DNA of 64,000 nt from Demequina maris (lineage in GTDB: Bacteria; Actinomycetota; Actinomycetes; Actinomycetales; Demequinaceae). Location of the stretch: the NCBI RefSeq assembly GCF_000971155.1, contig NZ_BBLX01000003.1:124001-188000 (forward strand). Reading direction: 5' to 3'. Numbering within the stretch: position 1 is the first letter of the stretch; each line of letters starts with the position of its first letter. A model generated the notes under the pieces. That model had not been told where the DNA came from. It saw nothing but the letters and a program-made list of their open reading frames with translations, and searched no databases. Positions 35,339 through 43,349 of this stretch are shown in pieces. A program made the translations under genes and the position numbers.

Positions 35339-36609
35339 CGCTCGCCCTGATGGCGCTCGCCATCGCCGCGCTCCTGCACCTGCGCGTGCCGGTGGCCTTC
35401 GCGTTCCTCGGCCCGTCCCTCGTCTACATGGCGACGATCGGCCAGTCGACGGGCATGTCGCTGCGCCACGTGACGAACGCGGCCGCGAGCTTCCCGCTGC
35501 TGGCCGTGCCGCTCTTCGTCCTGCTGGGCACGCTCGCCAACCACGCCGGGATCGCCGAGCGCTTCTTCCGCTTCGCGCTCGCACTGCTCGCCCGCGTGCG
35601 GGGAGGACTCGGATACGTGTCCATCGGTACGAGCCTGGCCTTCTCGTGGATGAGCGGCTCCGCGGTCGCCGACGCCGCCGCGCTCGGCAAGGTGCAGATC
35701 CCCGCGATGCTGCGCCACGGGTACAGCCGGCGCTTCGCGACCGGCGTGTCCGCATCGTCCTCCCTGGTGGCGCCGGTGATGCCGCCGTCGATCCCCGCCG
35801 TGATCTTCGCGGGTCTCGCGGCTGTGTCGACCGGGGCGCTCTTCGCCGCATCGGTGGTACCCGCCTTCGCGATCGCCGTCGGCCTCTGCATCGTGGTCTA
35901 CATCCTCGTGCGGAGGCGCGAGACGGTCACGGCCGGCGACTTCGACGTGCACGAGCTGCGCGAGTCGGCCAAGGGCGTGCTCCTGCCGATGCTGGCGCCC
36001 GTGATCATCCTCGGCGGCATCCTGGGCGGCTTCTTCACCCCCACCGAGGCGGCGGCCGTGGGCGTCGTCTTCATCATCGTGGTGGGCGTGATCCAACGGT
36101 CGCTCAGCCTGAAGGGCTTCATCGAGGCCCTCAAGGACGCCGTGACCACCACGGCGGGCATCATGCTGATCGTCGCGACCGCGTCGTTGCTGGGCTACAT
36201 CCTGGCGCGCGAGCGGCTCCCCCAGATGCTCACCGAGCTCGCGTTCTCCGTCACCAGCAGCCCCGTCATGTTCCTGCTGCTGTCCGCGATCATGATGCTG
36301 ATCCTCGGCACGGTCATCGACGCGACCGCGATCCTCGTGCTCGTGGTCCCGATCCTGCTGCCCATCGCGACCGAGTTCGGCGTCGACCCGATCGTGATGG
36401 GCGTCGTGCTGATCCTGTCGCTGATGATCGGGCTCCTCACGCCGCCGGTCGGCACCGTCCTGTTCGTGACCGCGTCCGTCTCCCACACCCGCGTGGGCGA
36501 GGTCTTCCGCGGGACCCTCCCGTTCATCGTGCCGATCGCCCTGATCGTGCTCGTCGTCATCCTGGCGCCGTCGTCGGTGCTGTGGCTCCCGGGGGTGCTC
36601 GGGCTATGA
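35335..36609 (+). CDS. TRAP transporter large permease (DctM)
   Basis: A 424-residue protein with about 11-12 hydrophobic segments and typical DctM motifs: PLLAVPLFVLLGTLANHAGI, FSWMSGSAVADAAALGKV, APVMPPSIPAVIF, LGGFFTPTEAAAVGV-like and LLTPPVGTVLFV. It forms the transport channel for a carboxylate delivered by DctP. ATG overlaps the dctQ stop and its own stop overlaps the dehydrogenase start. Confidence 0.96.
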   Translation: MTLALMALAIAALLHLRVPVAFAFLGPSLVYMATIGQSTGMSLRHVTNAAASFPLLAVPLFVLLGTLANHAGIAERFFRFALALLARVRGGLGYVSIGTSLAFSWMSGSAVADAAALGKVQIPAMLRHGYSRRFATGVSASSSLVAPVMPPSIPAVIFAGLAAVSTGALFAASVVPAFAIAVGLCIVVYILVRRRETVTAGDFDVHELRESAKGVLLPMLAPVIILGGILGGFFTPTEAAAVGVVFIIVVGVIQRSLSLKGFIEALKDAVTTTAGIMLIVATASLLGYILARERLPQMLTELAFSVTSSPVMFLLLSAIMMLILGTVIDATAILVLVVPILLPIATEFGVDPIVMGVVLILSLMIGLLTPPVGTVLFVTASVSHTRVGEVFRGTLPFIVPIALIVLVVILAPSSVLWLPGVLGL

Positions 36610-37511
36610 CGACCTCGACGGCCCGCCGCCGCTCGGTCCTCGTGGGGCTCATCGGGGAGGGCATCGCCCCCTCCCTCACGCCGGCGCTGCACGAGCTCGA
36701 GGGCGCGCGCCACGGCCTCAACTACGTCTACCGGACGATCGAGATCAGCGCGCGCGAGGCCGCGCCCGCGGACGTCGCCGCGCTGCTCGGGTCCGCGCGT
36801 CGGATGGGCTTCGACGGCCTCAACATCACGCACCCCGCGAAGCAGACCGTGCTCGGCGCGCTCGACGCCCTGTCGCCCGGCGCAGCCGCGGTCGGCGCCG
36901 TCAACACGGTGGTGTTCGACGGCGACCGGACGGTCGGCCACAACACGGACGTCACCGGCTTCGGGGCGGCGATGGACGAGGAGCTGGCGGGATGCGCGCG
37001 CGAGCATGTCGTGCTGCTCGGCGCGGGCGGCGCGGGCGCCGCGGTCGCCGGCGCCCTGATCGACCGCGGGGTGTCGGACCTCGTCATCGTCGACGTCGAC
37101 CACGGCCGCGCACGCGCGCTCGCGGAGTCCTGCGGCGCCCGCGCCGCGGAGCAGGCGGACCTTCCGGCGCTTCTCGCGGAGGCCGACGGGCTCGTCAACG
37201 CCACGCCGATGGGCATGGAGGCGCACCCGGGCGCCGCCGTCGACGCCGCGCTGCTGCGGCCGGCCATGTTCGTCGCCGACGTCGTCTACCGGCCGGTGGA
37301 GACGGCGCTCCTCGCGGGCGCACGCACTCGAGGATGCCGCGTGATGGCCGGCACCGGCATGGCCATGCACCAGGCCGCCGATGCGTTCGAGATCTTCACC
37401 GGAGAAGCTGCGGATCGGCGGGCGATGCTCGCGGATCTCGAGGACCTGATCGCCGCCGAGGCGGCCGGGAGCCCCGCGACGCGGGGCCATAGGAAAGGGG
37501 AGGCAGAATGA
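36606..37511 (+). CDS. Quinate/shikimate dehydrogenase (QsuD/AroE family)
   Basis: A 301-residue shikimate-dehydrogenase-family enzyme. The substrate loop is GEGIAPSLTPALHE; the Ser-x-Thr pattern resembles catabolic QsuD rather than the Ser-x-Ser of biosynthetic AroE. The catalytic Lys is in NITHPAKQTVL and the Asp in GHNTDVTGF. The nucleotide loop LLGAGGAGAAVAG is followed by VDVDHGRAR, whose Asp favours NAD over NADP. It would oxidise shikimate or quinate in catabolism. It sits inside the TRAP operon with ATGA overlaps at both ends. Confidence 0.87.
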   Translation: MTTSTARRRSVLVGLIGEGIAPSLTPALHELEGARHGLNYVYRTIEISAREAAPADVAALLGSARRMGFDGLNITHPAKQTVLGALDALSPGAAAVGAVNTVVFDGDRTVGHNTDVTGFGAAMDEELAGCAREHVVLLGAGGAGAAVAGALIDRGVSDLVIVDVDHGRARALAESCGARAAEQADLPALLAEADGLVNATPMGMEAHPGAAVDAALLRPAMFVADVVYRPVETALLAGARTRGCRVMAGTGMAMHQAADAFEIFTGEAADRRAMLADLEDLIAAEAAGSPATRGHRKGEAE

Positions 37512-38563
37512 CCGCAACACGAGCCCGGCGATCGACGTGGATCGCCCTCGCGGCCGCACCAGCACTGGTGCTCGCCGCATGCTCCAGCGGCGACGCCGGG
37601 AGCACCGACGACGAGTCGAGCACCGCCGACGCCGGCATGGAGACCGCCGAGACGATCGAGATCACCCTCGCGCACAGCTACACCGAGGACCAGCCGCAGC
37701 ACCGCTGCGGCGCCCAGGTCATCGCGGACGAGGTCGCGGCGGCCGATGTCGGCCTCACGATCGAGATCTTCCCGGCGAGCCAGCTGGGCGGCGACGCGGA
37801 CCGCATCGCGTCCGTGGTGTCGGGCGACATCGACATGGACATCCAGGGCGCATCGGCGCTCGGCGCCGTGTACGAGCCGATCAGCGTCCTGGACGCGGCC
37901 TTCGGCTTCGACGACGCCGACCACCTCGCGGCCTTCATGGCGAGCGACGAGTCCTCGGTGCTGATCGACGGCTTCGCGGAGGCGACGGGCGTGCAGACGC
38001 TGGGCGCCTGGTCGGCGGGCGCACGGCACTTCACCACCGTCGACGCGCCCATCCGCACGCCCGAGGACCTGGACGGGGTGCGCATGCGCTTCCCGGGGTC
38101 GCCGCAGTACCTCCTCAACGCCGAGGCGCTGGGCGCGACCGCGACCGAGGTCGCGTACGAGGAGCTGTACCTCGCGCTGCAGAACGGCACCGTCGACGGC
38201 CAGGAGAACCCGATCACGAACATCGTGGCGCAGAACTTCGCAGAGGTGCAGGACTACCTCAGCCTGTCCGCCCACCAGCTCAACACCAACCTCGTGATCA
38301 TGAGCCCCATCTGGCAGGAGCTCTCGGCCGAGCAGCAGGAGGCGCTCACCGCCGCCGTCGAGACCGCTGTGACCGAGGTGACCGGGTGCGTCACCGCGGA
38401 CGAGGAGGTCACGCTTCAGGAATGGCGCGACGGCGATGAGTGGGAGATCGTCGACGACGTCGACCGCGACGCGTTCTCCGAGAAGGCCGAGGCCTTCTTC
38501 ATGGACACCTTCGCGGGCGAGTCGCTCGAGGTCTACGAGGCGATGCGGGCGACCGCGAGCTGA
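37508..38563 (+). CDS. TRAP transporter substrate-binding lipoprotein (DctP)
   Basis: A 351-residue extracellular receptor. A signal peptide ends in lipobox LAAC with Cys25 for lipidation, followed by a Ser/Asp-rich linker. The mature domain begins near TIEITLAHSYTEDQPQH. DLDGVRMRFPGSPQYLL carries the conserved Arg that binds the substrate carboxylate, and NGTVDGQENPITNI is the family motif. The ligand is likely shikimate, quinate or dehydroshikimate by context. Having the binding protein last in the operon, after the dehydrogenase, is an unusual order. Confidence 0.93.
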   Translation: MTATRARRSTWIALAAAPALVLAACSSGDAGSTDDESSTADAGMETAETIEITLAHSYTEDQPQHRCGAQVIADEVAAADVGLTIEIFPASQLGGDADRIASVVSGDIDMDIQGASALGAVYEPISVLDAAFGFDDADHLAAFMASDESSVLIDGFAEATGVQTLGAWSAGARHFTTVDAPIRTPEDLDGVRMRFPGSPQYLLNAEALGATATEVAYEELYLALQNGTVDGQENPITNIVAQNFAEVQDYLSLSAHQLNTNLVIMSPIWQELSAEQQEALTAAVETAVTEVTGCVTADEEVTLQEWRDGDEWEIVDDVDRDAFSEKAEAFFMDTFAGESLEVYEAMRATAS

Positions 38564-38576
38564 CACGGACGACACC

Positions 38577-39548
38577 ATGGCGCGTGACGTGCCCACCGTG
38601 ATGGGCGTGGTGCCGGGCGACGAGCTCGGCACCACGCTCATGCACGAGCACGTGTTCGTGCTCGACCCGCAGCTCGACCGCGACCTGCCGCACCCCGAGT
38701 GGGACGAGGAGGCCGCGGTCACCGCGGCGCGCGACACGTTCGCACGGCTCGCGGAGCTCGGGATCCGCACCGTCGTCGATCTCACCGTCCCGGGCATCGG
38801 CAGGGACGTCGCGCGCGTGAGACGTGCGGCCGAGGGCGCTCCGGTCCACATCGTCGCGGCGACGGGCTGGTACGCGACGCACGCCCTCCCGCCGTACTTC
38901 GGCACCCACGGGCCCGGCCGGCTGCTCGCCGGGGCCGACCCGCTCGAGGAGCTCTTCGTCCGCGACCTCGAGGAGGGCATCGCAGGCACGGGCGTCAGGG
39001 CGGCCGTCGTCAAGGTCGTCTCGGATGTCGCCGGGCTGACCCCGGACGTCACCAGGGTGTTCTCCGCTGCCGCGGCGGCGCATCGCCGGACGGGCGCCCC
39101 GATCATGACGCACTCGCACGCGGCGTCCCACGGCGGGGTGCCGCAGCAGGATCTGCTGGCCGCCCACGGCGTCGCGCTCGATCGCGTCGTGATCGGCCAC
39201 TGCGGCGACACGGACGACCTGGACTACCTGCGACGACTGGCGGACCGCGGTTCCTACCTGGGGTTCGACCGGTTCGGGATGGAGCACGTGCAGTCGGACG
39301 AGGTGCGGATCGCCACGCTCCTCGCGCTGCTCGAGCTCGGCTACGCCGAGCGGATCGTGCTGTCCCACGATGCGGCGGTCTTCTCGCGCGTGACCCCGCC
39401 GTCGTGGCGGGCGCGCGTCACGCCGCGGTGGCGGATGGACCACCTGCCGACGACCGTGCTCCCGCGCCTGAGCGACGCCGGCGTCGACGACGCGACTCTC
39501 GCGACGCTGATGGTCGCGAACCCCCGACGGATCCTGGAGGCCGCATGA
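38577..39548 (+). CDS. Phosphotriesterase-family metal-dependent hydrolase (lactonase-like)
   Basis: A 323-residue amidohydrolase with a binuclear centre: His-x-His in TLMHEHVFVLD (23-25), carboxylated Lys in AAVVKVVSD (about 146), His in MTHSHAA (about 179), His in IGHCGDT (about 208) and Asp in LSHDAAVF (about 265). Members are mostly lactonases, esterases or promiscuous phosphotriesterases. It follows dctP by 13 bases. A lactone or ester of the imported acid is a plausible substrate but unproven. Confidence 0.88.
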   Translation: MARDVPTVMGVVPGDELGTTLMHEHVFVLDPQLDRDLPHPEWDEEAAVTAARDTFARLAELGIRTVVDLTVPGIGRDVARVRRAAEGAPVHIVAATGWYATHALPPYFGTHGPGRLLAGADPLEELFVRDLEEGIAGTGVRAAVVKVVSDVAGLTPDVTRVFSAAAAAHRRTGAPIMTHSHAASHGGVPQQDLLAAHGVALDRVVIGHCGDTDDLDYLRRLADRGSYLGFDRFGMEHVQSDEVRIATLLALLELGYAERIVLSHDAAVFSRVTPPSWRARVTPRWRMDHLPTTVLPRLSDAGVDDATLATLMVANPRRILEAA

Positions 39549-39597
39549 TCCCGCGACGCACACCGGCGCCCGTGAGCCGCATCGGTAGGCTGACGCC

Positions 39598-40260
39598 GTG
39601 ACCGACACGACGCCGCGACGGCGCGACGCCGAGCGCACCCGGGCCGAGCTCCTCGCGGTGGCGACCGAGGTCTTCGCTGCCTCGGGCTATGCGGGTGCCA
39701 GGGTCGACGACATCGCGGACCGTACCCGCACGACCAAGCGGATGATCTACTACTACTTCGGGTCGAAGGAGAAGCTCTACCTCGCGGTGCTCGAGCACGC
39801 GTACCGCGGGATCCGCGCGGCGGAGCACGACCTCCACCCCGGCGATCTTCCCCCGCTCGAGGCCGTCCGGCGGCTCGCGGAGCTCACCTACGACCACCAC
39901 CTGAGCCACTCCGACTTCATCCGCCTGGTCTCGATCGAGAACATCCACCACGGGCAGTACATCTCGCGGCTCGGCTCGCTGCGCGAGATCAACCGCGACG
40001 CGCTCGGCATCCTCGACGGCGTGCTCGCGCGCGGGCGGGAGCAGGGCGTCATCCGCGACGACGTCGACGCGCTCGACGTCCACCTCGTCATCAGCTCGTA
40101 CTGCTTCTTCCAGGTGGCGAACCGGCACACCTTCGGCCACCTGTTCGACCGCGACCTCCTCGATCCGGCGCTGCGCGACCATCACCGCCGCATCATCGGG
40201 GATGTCGTCGCCGCGTGGTTGAGCGCGGCGCCGAGCGTGCCGGGGCCCGCCGCGTCATGA
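39598..40260 (+). CDS. TetR-family transcriptional regulator
   Basis: A 220-residue regulator with an N-terminal TetR helix-turn-helix (AGARVDDIADRTRTTKRMIYYYFGSKEKLYLAVLEH, about 32-67) and a ligand domain containing SIENIHHGQYI, as in the TetR_C-type regulators of aromatic and shikimate pathways. The start is GTG. The following IclR gene overlaps by 4 bases, so the two regulators are produced together downstream of the catabolic genes. Confidence 0.9.
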   Translation: MTDTTPRRRDAERTRAELLAVATEVFAASGYAGARVDDIADRTRTTKRMIYYYFGSKEKLYLAVLEHAYRGIRAAEHDLHPGDLPPLEAVRRLAELTYDHHLSHSDFIRLVSIENIHHGQYISRLGSLREINRDALGILDGVLARGREQGVIRDDVDALDVHLVISSYCFFQVANRHTFGHLFDRDLLDPALRDHHRRIIGDVVAAWLSAAPSVPGPAAS

Positions 40261-41078
40261 CGGGACCGGGCGGCGGGAAGGATGGCGTCGAGCAGGACGC
40301 CGCCCTCTCCCCCGACGCGTTGGCGGACGCCATCGCCACCGGTCTCTCGGTGATCCGCGCGTTCGACGCGAGCCGGCCCGCGCTGACGCTCGACGAGGTC
40401 GGGGAACGGAGCGGTCTCGCGGTCGGGGCCGCGCGCGACGCGCTCGACGCCCTCGGACGCCTCGGCTACGTCCGCGACGAGGCACGGGCGTACGCGCTCA
40501 CTCCGCGCGTCCTCGAGCTCGGCATGGGCTACCTGTCGTCCCTCGGGCTTCCCGCGGTCGCGCAACCGCACCTCGAGCGGCTCTCGCAGGAGCTCGGCGA
40601 GTCCGCTTCCGCAGCCGTGCTCGACGGCGGCGAGATCGTCTACGTCGCGCGCGCCGCCGCGCGCCGGATCACCAGCGTGAGGATCGCGGTCGGGACCCGT
40701 CTGCCGGTGCACGCGACCGCGATGGGACGGGTGCTGCTCGCGCGCCTGCCCGAGGAGTCGCGCGAACGGGTCCTCCGCACCGCGCGCCTTGCTGCCAGCA
40801 CGCCGCGCACCGTGACCGATCCGGACGCGCTGCGCGAGATCCTGCGGGGCACGCTCCTGCGCGGGTGGACCGAGGTCGACGGCGAGCTCGAGGACGGCCT
40901 GCGGTCGATCGCGGTGCCCGTCCGTGGGGCCTACGGCGTCGACGCGGCGATCGGCGTGGCGACGGTGTCCGGCCGCTCCGGGCTCGACACCGCGACGGCC
41001 GTCGAGCGGCTGTCCACCGCGGCACGGGCCATCGAGGACGACCTCAGGGCGGTCGCGTTGGGACGCGACGCAGGCTGA
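40257..41078 (+). CDS. IclR-family regulator (PcaR/PobR-like)
   Basis: A 273-residue IclR protein. The winged helix (GLSVIRAFDASRPALTLDEVGERSGLAVGAARDALDALGRLGYV, about 29-72) precedes the effector domain with VHATAMGRVLLARLPEE and GIGVATVS-like sequences. The PcaU/PcaR/PobR subgroup senses protocatechuate, 4-hydroxybenzoate, quinate or shikimate products, fitting the cluster. It probably controls the 34.7-kb divergent promoters, though TetR may instead. Confidence 0.9.
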   Translation: MTGPGGGKDGVEQDAALSPDALADAIATGLSVIRAFDASRPALTLDEVGERSGLAVGAARDALDALGRLGYVRDEARAYALTPRVLELGMGYLSSLGLPAVAQPHLERLSQELGESASAAVLDGGEIVYVARAAARRITSVRIAVGTRLPVHATAMGRVLLARLPEESRERVLRTARLAASTPRTVTDPDALREILRGTLLRGWTEVDGELEDGLRSIAVPVRGAYGVDAAIGVATVSGRSGLDTATAVERLSTAARAIEDDLRAVALGRDAG

Positions 41079-41090
41079 GGCCCGGGGCCG

Positions 41091-43349
41091 CTAGCGGTCG
41101 CCCAGCACCGGGTCCGGCTCGGCCGGCCGCGGGTCGATGAGGCTCGTCCCGGTGTGGGGGTGCTGCGACAGCGCGGTAGCCGCCGGCTGCGCGACGCCGA
41201 AGAGCCAGCCCTGCCCGTAGCGCCAGCCGCAGTCCGCGAGGAACTGCGCCTGCGCCTCGGTCTCGATGCCCTCCGCGATGGTCGCGAGGCCGAGCTCGCG
41301 CGCGAGGGCGCCGAGCGCGCGGGACACCCGCGCCCCGGCGGGGTCCTCGGGGATGCCGGCGACGAAGGACATGTCGAGCTTGACGCCGGAGACCGGGAGG
41401 TCGCGCAGGTAGGACAGCGGCGAGACGCCGGTGCCGAAGTCGTCGAGGAGGATCGGCACGCCCGCGTTGCGCAGCTCGGTGAGCTCGTGGCGAATGCGGG
41501 TGTTGGGGTTGACCAGTGACGCCTCGGTCAGCTCGACCACGACGCGCTGCGGGCTGAGGTGGTGGCGCCCGATCGCGGCGAGCACGCCGTCCGCGAAGGC
41601 CGAGTCGCCAAGCTGGTCGGCGGACACGTTGAGCGACACCCACACGGTGTCGGAGGGCGAGCGCTCGAGGAACTGCGCCGCCTGCTCGACGAGCGCGGCG
41701 CCCGCCGTCGAGGCGAGCCCGCGGTCGGAGATGAGCGGCAGGAACGCGCCCGGCAGCAGCAGCCCGCGCGTGGGGTGCTGCCAGCGCACGAGCGCCTCGT
41801 AGCCCACGACGGTGCGCGTCGCGAGCTCGAGGATCGGCTGGTAGTGCAGCACCAGGTCGCCGTTCTCGATCGCGCGGGCGAGCTCCGCGGCGAGGGCCGT
41901 CTGGTTGTCGTCCGCGATCCGCATCGACGGCTCGTAGACCTCGGTGCGGCTCTTGCCGGCCGCCTTGGCGCGGTACATCGCGGCGTCGGCGGCGCCGAGC
42001 AGCGCGGCCGAGCCGCCCGCGATCGTGTCCTCGTCCGCCATCGCGATGCCGAGCGAGGCCGCGAGCTGGATCTGGTGGCGCTTCACCGCGAGCGGGGAGC
42101 GCAGCCCGTCGTGGATCGCGGCCGCGATCTCGAAGAGCGCCTTCGAGCAGTCGGTGTCCTGCACCGCGATGACGAACTCGTCGCCGCCGAGGCGTGCGAC
42201 GGTGCCGCGGCCGCCGGTGGCGGTGCGCAGCACGCCCGCCACGTGGACGAGCGCGTTGTCGCCGATCGCGTGGCCGAAGCGGTCGTTCAGGCCCTTGAAG
42301 CCGTCGAGGTCGACCGCGATCACGCCCACGCGCGAGTCCGCGTCGGGCTGCGCGAGCAGGTCGCCGAGCACCTCGTTGAAGAGGTTGCGGTTCGCGAGGC
42401 CCGTGAGCGGGTCGTGCATCGCGCGGTGCTGCATGAGCTCCGAGCGCATGCGCACCTCGGTGGTGTCGCGCACCTGCACGACGTAGTGGTCGGGGGCGCC
42501 GCCCGCGTACCGCACGAGGCCCACGTCGAGCACGGCCCACACGACGTTGCCGTCGGCCTTGACATACCGCTTCTCGACCGAGAAGTGGTTCTGGTGGCCG
42601 TCGTAGAGGCGCTGCAGCTGGTCGCGCTCGGCATGCAGGTCCTGCGGGTGCGACAGCGCGCTGAACGGGGTGCCCCGCAGCGCAGCGACGGTCGAGCCCA
42701 TCATCTCGGCGAACGCCCGGTTGACCTCCATGAGGCGCCACTCGAGGTCGATGAGCGCCATGCCGGTGGGCGCGTTCTCCATCGCGCGGCGGAACTGCGC
42801 GTCGGAGCGGCTCAGCGCCTCCGCGGCCTCGCGCAGGCCGGTGGTGTCCATCACGGTGACGATCGTGAGCGGACGGCCGTCCGCCGCATCGTCCACGGGA
42901 CGGGCGCGCACGTGGAGCCAGCGGATGTCGTCCGCGCCGCGGCGGCCGGGGACGCCGATGACGCGCGGGCGGCCGTCCTCGGTGCGGGCGAGGGCCGCGG
43001 CGGGGACCATGGGGCGCATGTGCGCGTCGACGGCGCGGATGGGCAGGCGCGAGACGGCCTTGCCCACCGAGTCCGACTGGCGCAGCCCGAGGATCGCGCA
43101 CGCGGTGTCGGACACCAGCGCGACCTCGCCCGCCTGCGTGACGATGATGACGCCGTCGCGCGACGAGGTCATCACTGCCTCGAACTGGCGGCGCAGCGCA
43201 CGCTCCTGCGCCAGCGCCGCGTCGCGGGCGTCGCGCTCGCGTCCGGACCGCCAGAAGAAGTAGAACGCGTTGAGCGCGAGCAGGATGAGGAGAGCGCCGA
43301 CGCCGGCCACGAATGCCGGCTGCGCGAAGAGCTCTAGGACTCCACCCAT
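41091..43349 (-). CDS. PAS-GGDEF-EAL cyclic-di-GMP signalling protein
   Basis: A 752-residue protein with one N-terminal membrane segment (about 13-33), two PAS domains (about 55-175 and 185-300), a GGDEF domain with intact LARLGGDEFVIAV-like RLGGDEF near 386, and an EAL domain. The EAL domain retains YEALVRW, LTEASL, LDDFGTG, VKLDMSF and EGIETEAQ. Both synthesis and hydrolysis of c-di-GMP look possible. Its ATG lies inside the last 16 bases of ftsK, a tight coupling of a signalling enzyme to the chromosome translocase gene. Confidence 0.94.
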   Translation of the reverse strand: MGGVLELFAQPAFVAGVGALLILLALNAFYFFWRSGRERDARDAALAQERALRRQFEAVMTSSRDGVIIVTQAGEVALVSDTACAILGLRQSDSVGKAVSRLPIRAVDAHMRPMVPAAALARTEDGRPRVIGVPGRRGADDIRWLHVRARPVDDAADGRPLTIVTVMDTTGLREAAEALSRSDAQFRRAMENAPTGMALIDLEWRLMEVNRAFAEMMGSTVAALRGTPFSALSHPQDLHAERDQLQRLYDGHQNHFSVEKRYVKADGNVVWAVLDVGLVRYAGGAPDHYVVQVRDTTEVRMRSELMQHRAMHDPLTGLANRNLFNEVLGDLLAQPDADSRVGVIAVDLDGFKGLNDRFGHAIGDNALVHVAGVLRTATGGRGTVARLGGDEFVIAVQDTDCSKALFEIAAAIHDGLRSPLAVKRHQIQLAASLGIAMADEDTIAGGSAALLGAADAAMYRAKAAGKSRTEVYEPSMRIADDNQTALAAELARAIENGDLVLHYQPILELATRTVVGYEALVRWQHPTRGLLLPGAFLPLISDRGLASTAGAALVEQAAQFLERSPSDTVWVSLNVSADQLGDSAFADGVLAAIGRHHLSPQRVVVELTEASLVNPNTRIRHELTELRNAGVPILLDDFGTGVSPLSYLRDLPVSGVKLDMSFVAGIPEDPAGARVSRALGALARELGLATIAEGIETEAQAQFLADCGWRYGQGWLFGVAQPAATALSQHPHTGTSLIDPRPAEPDPVLGDR

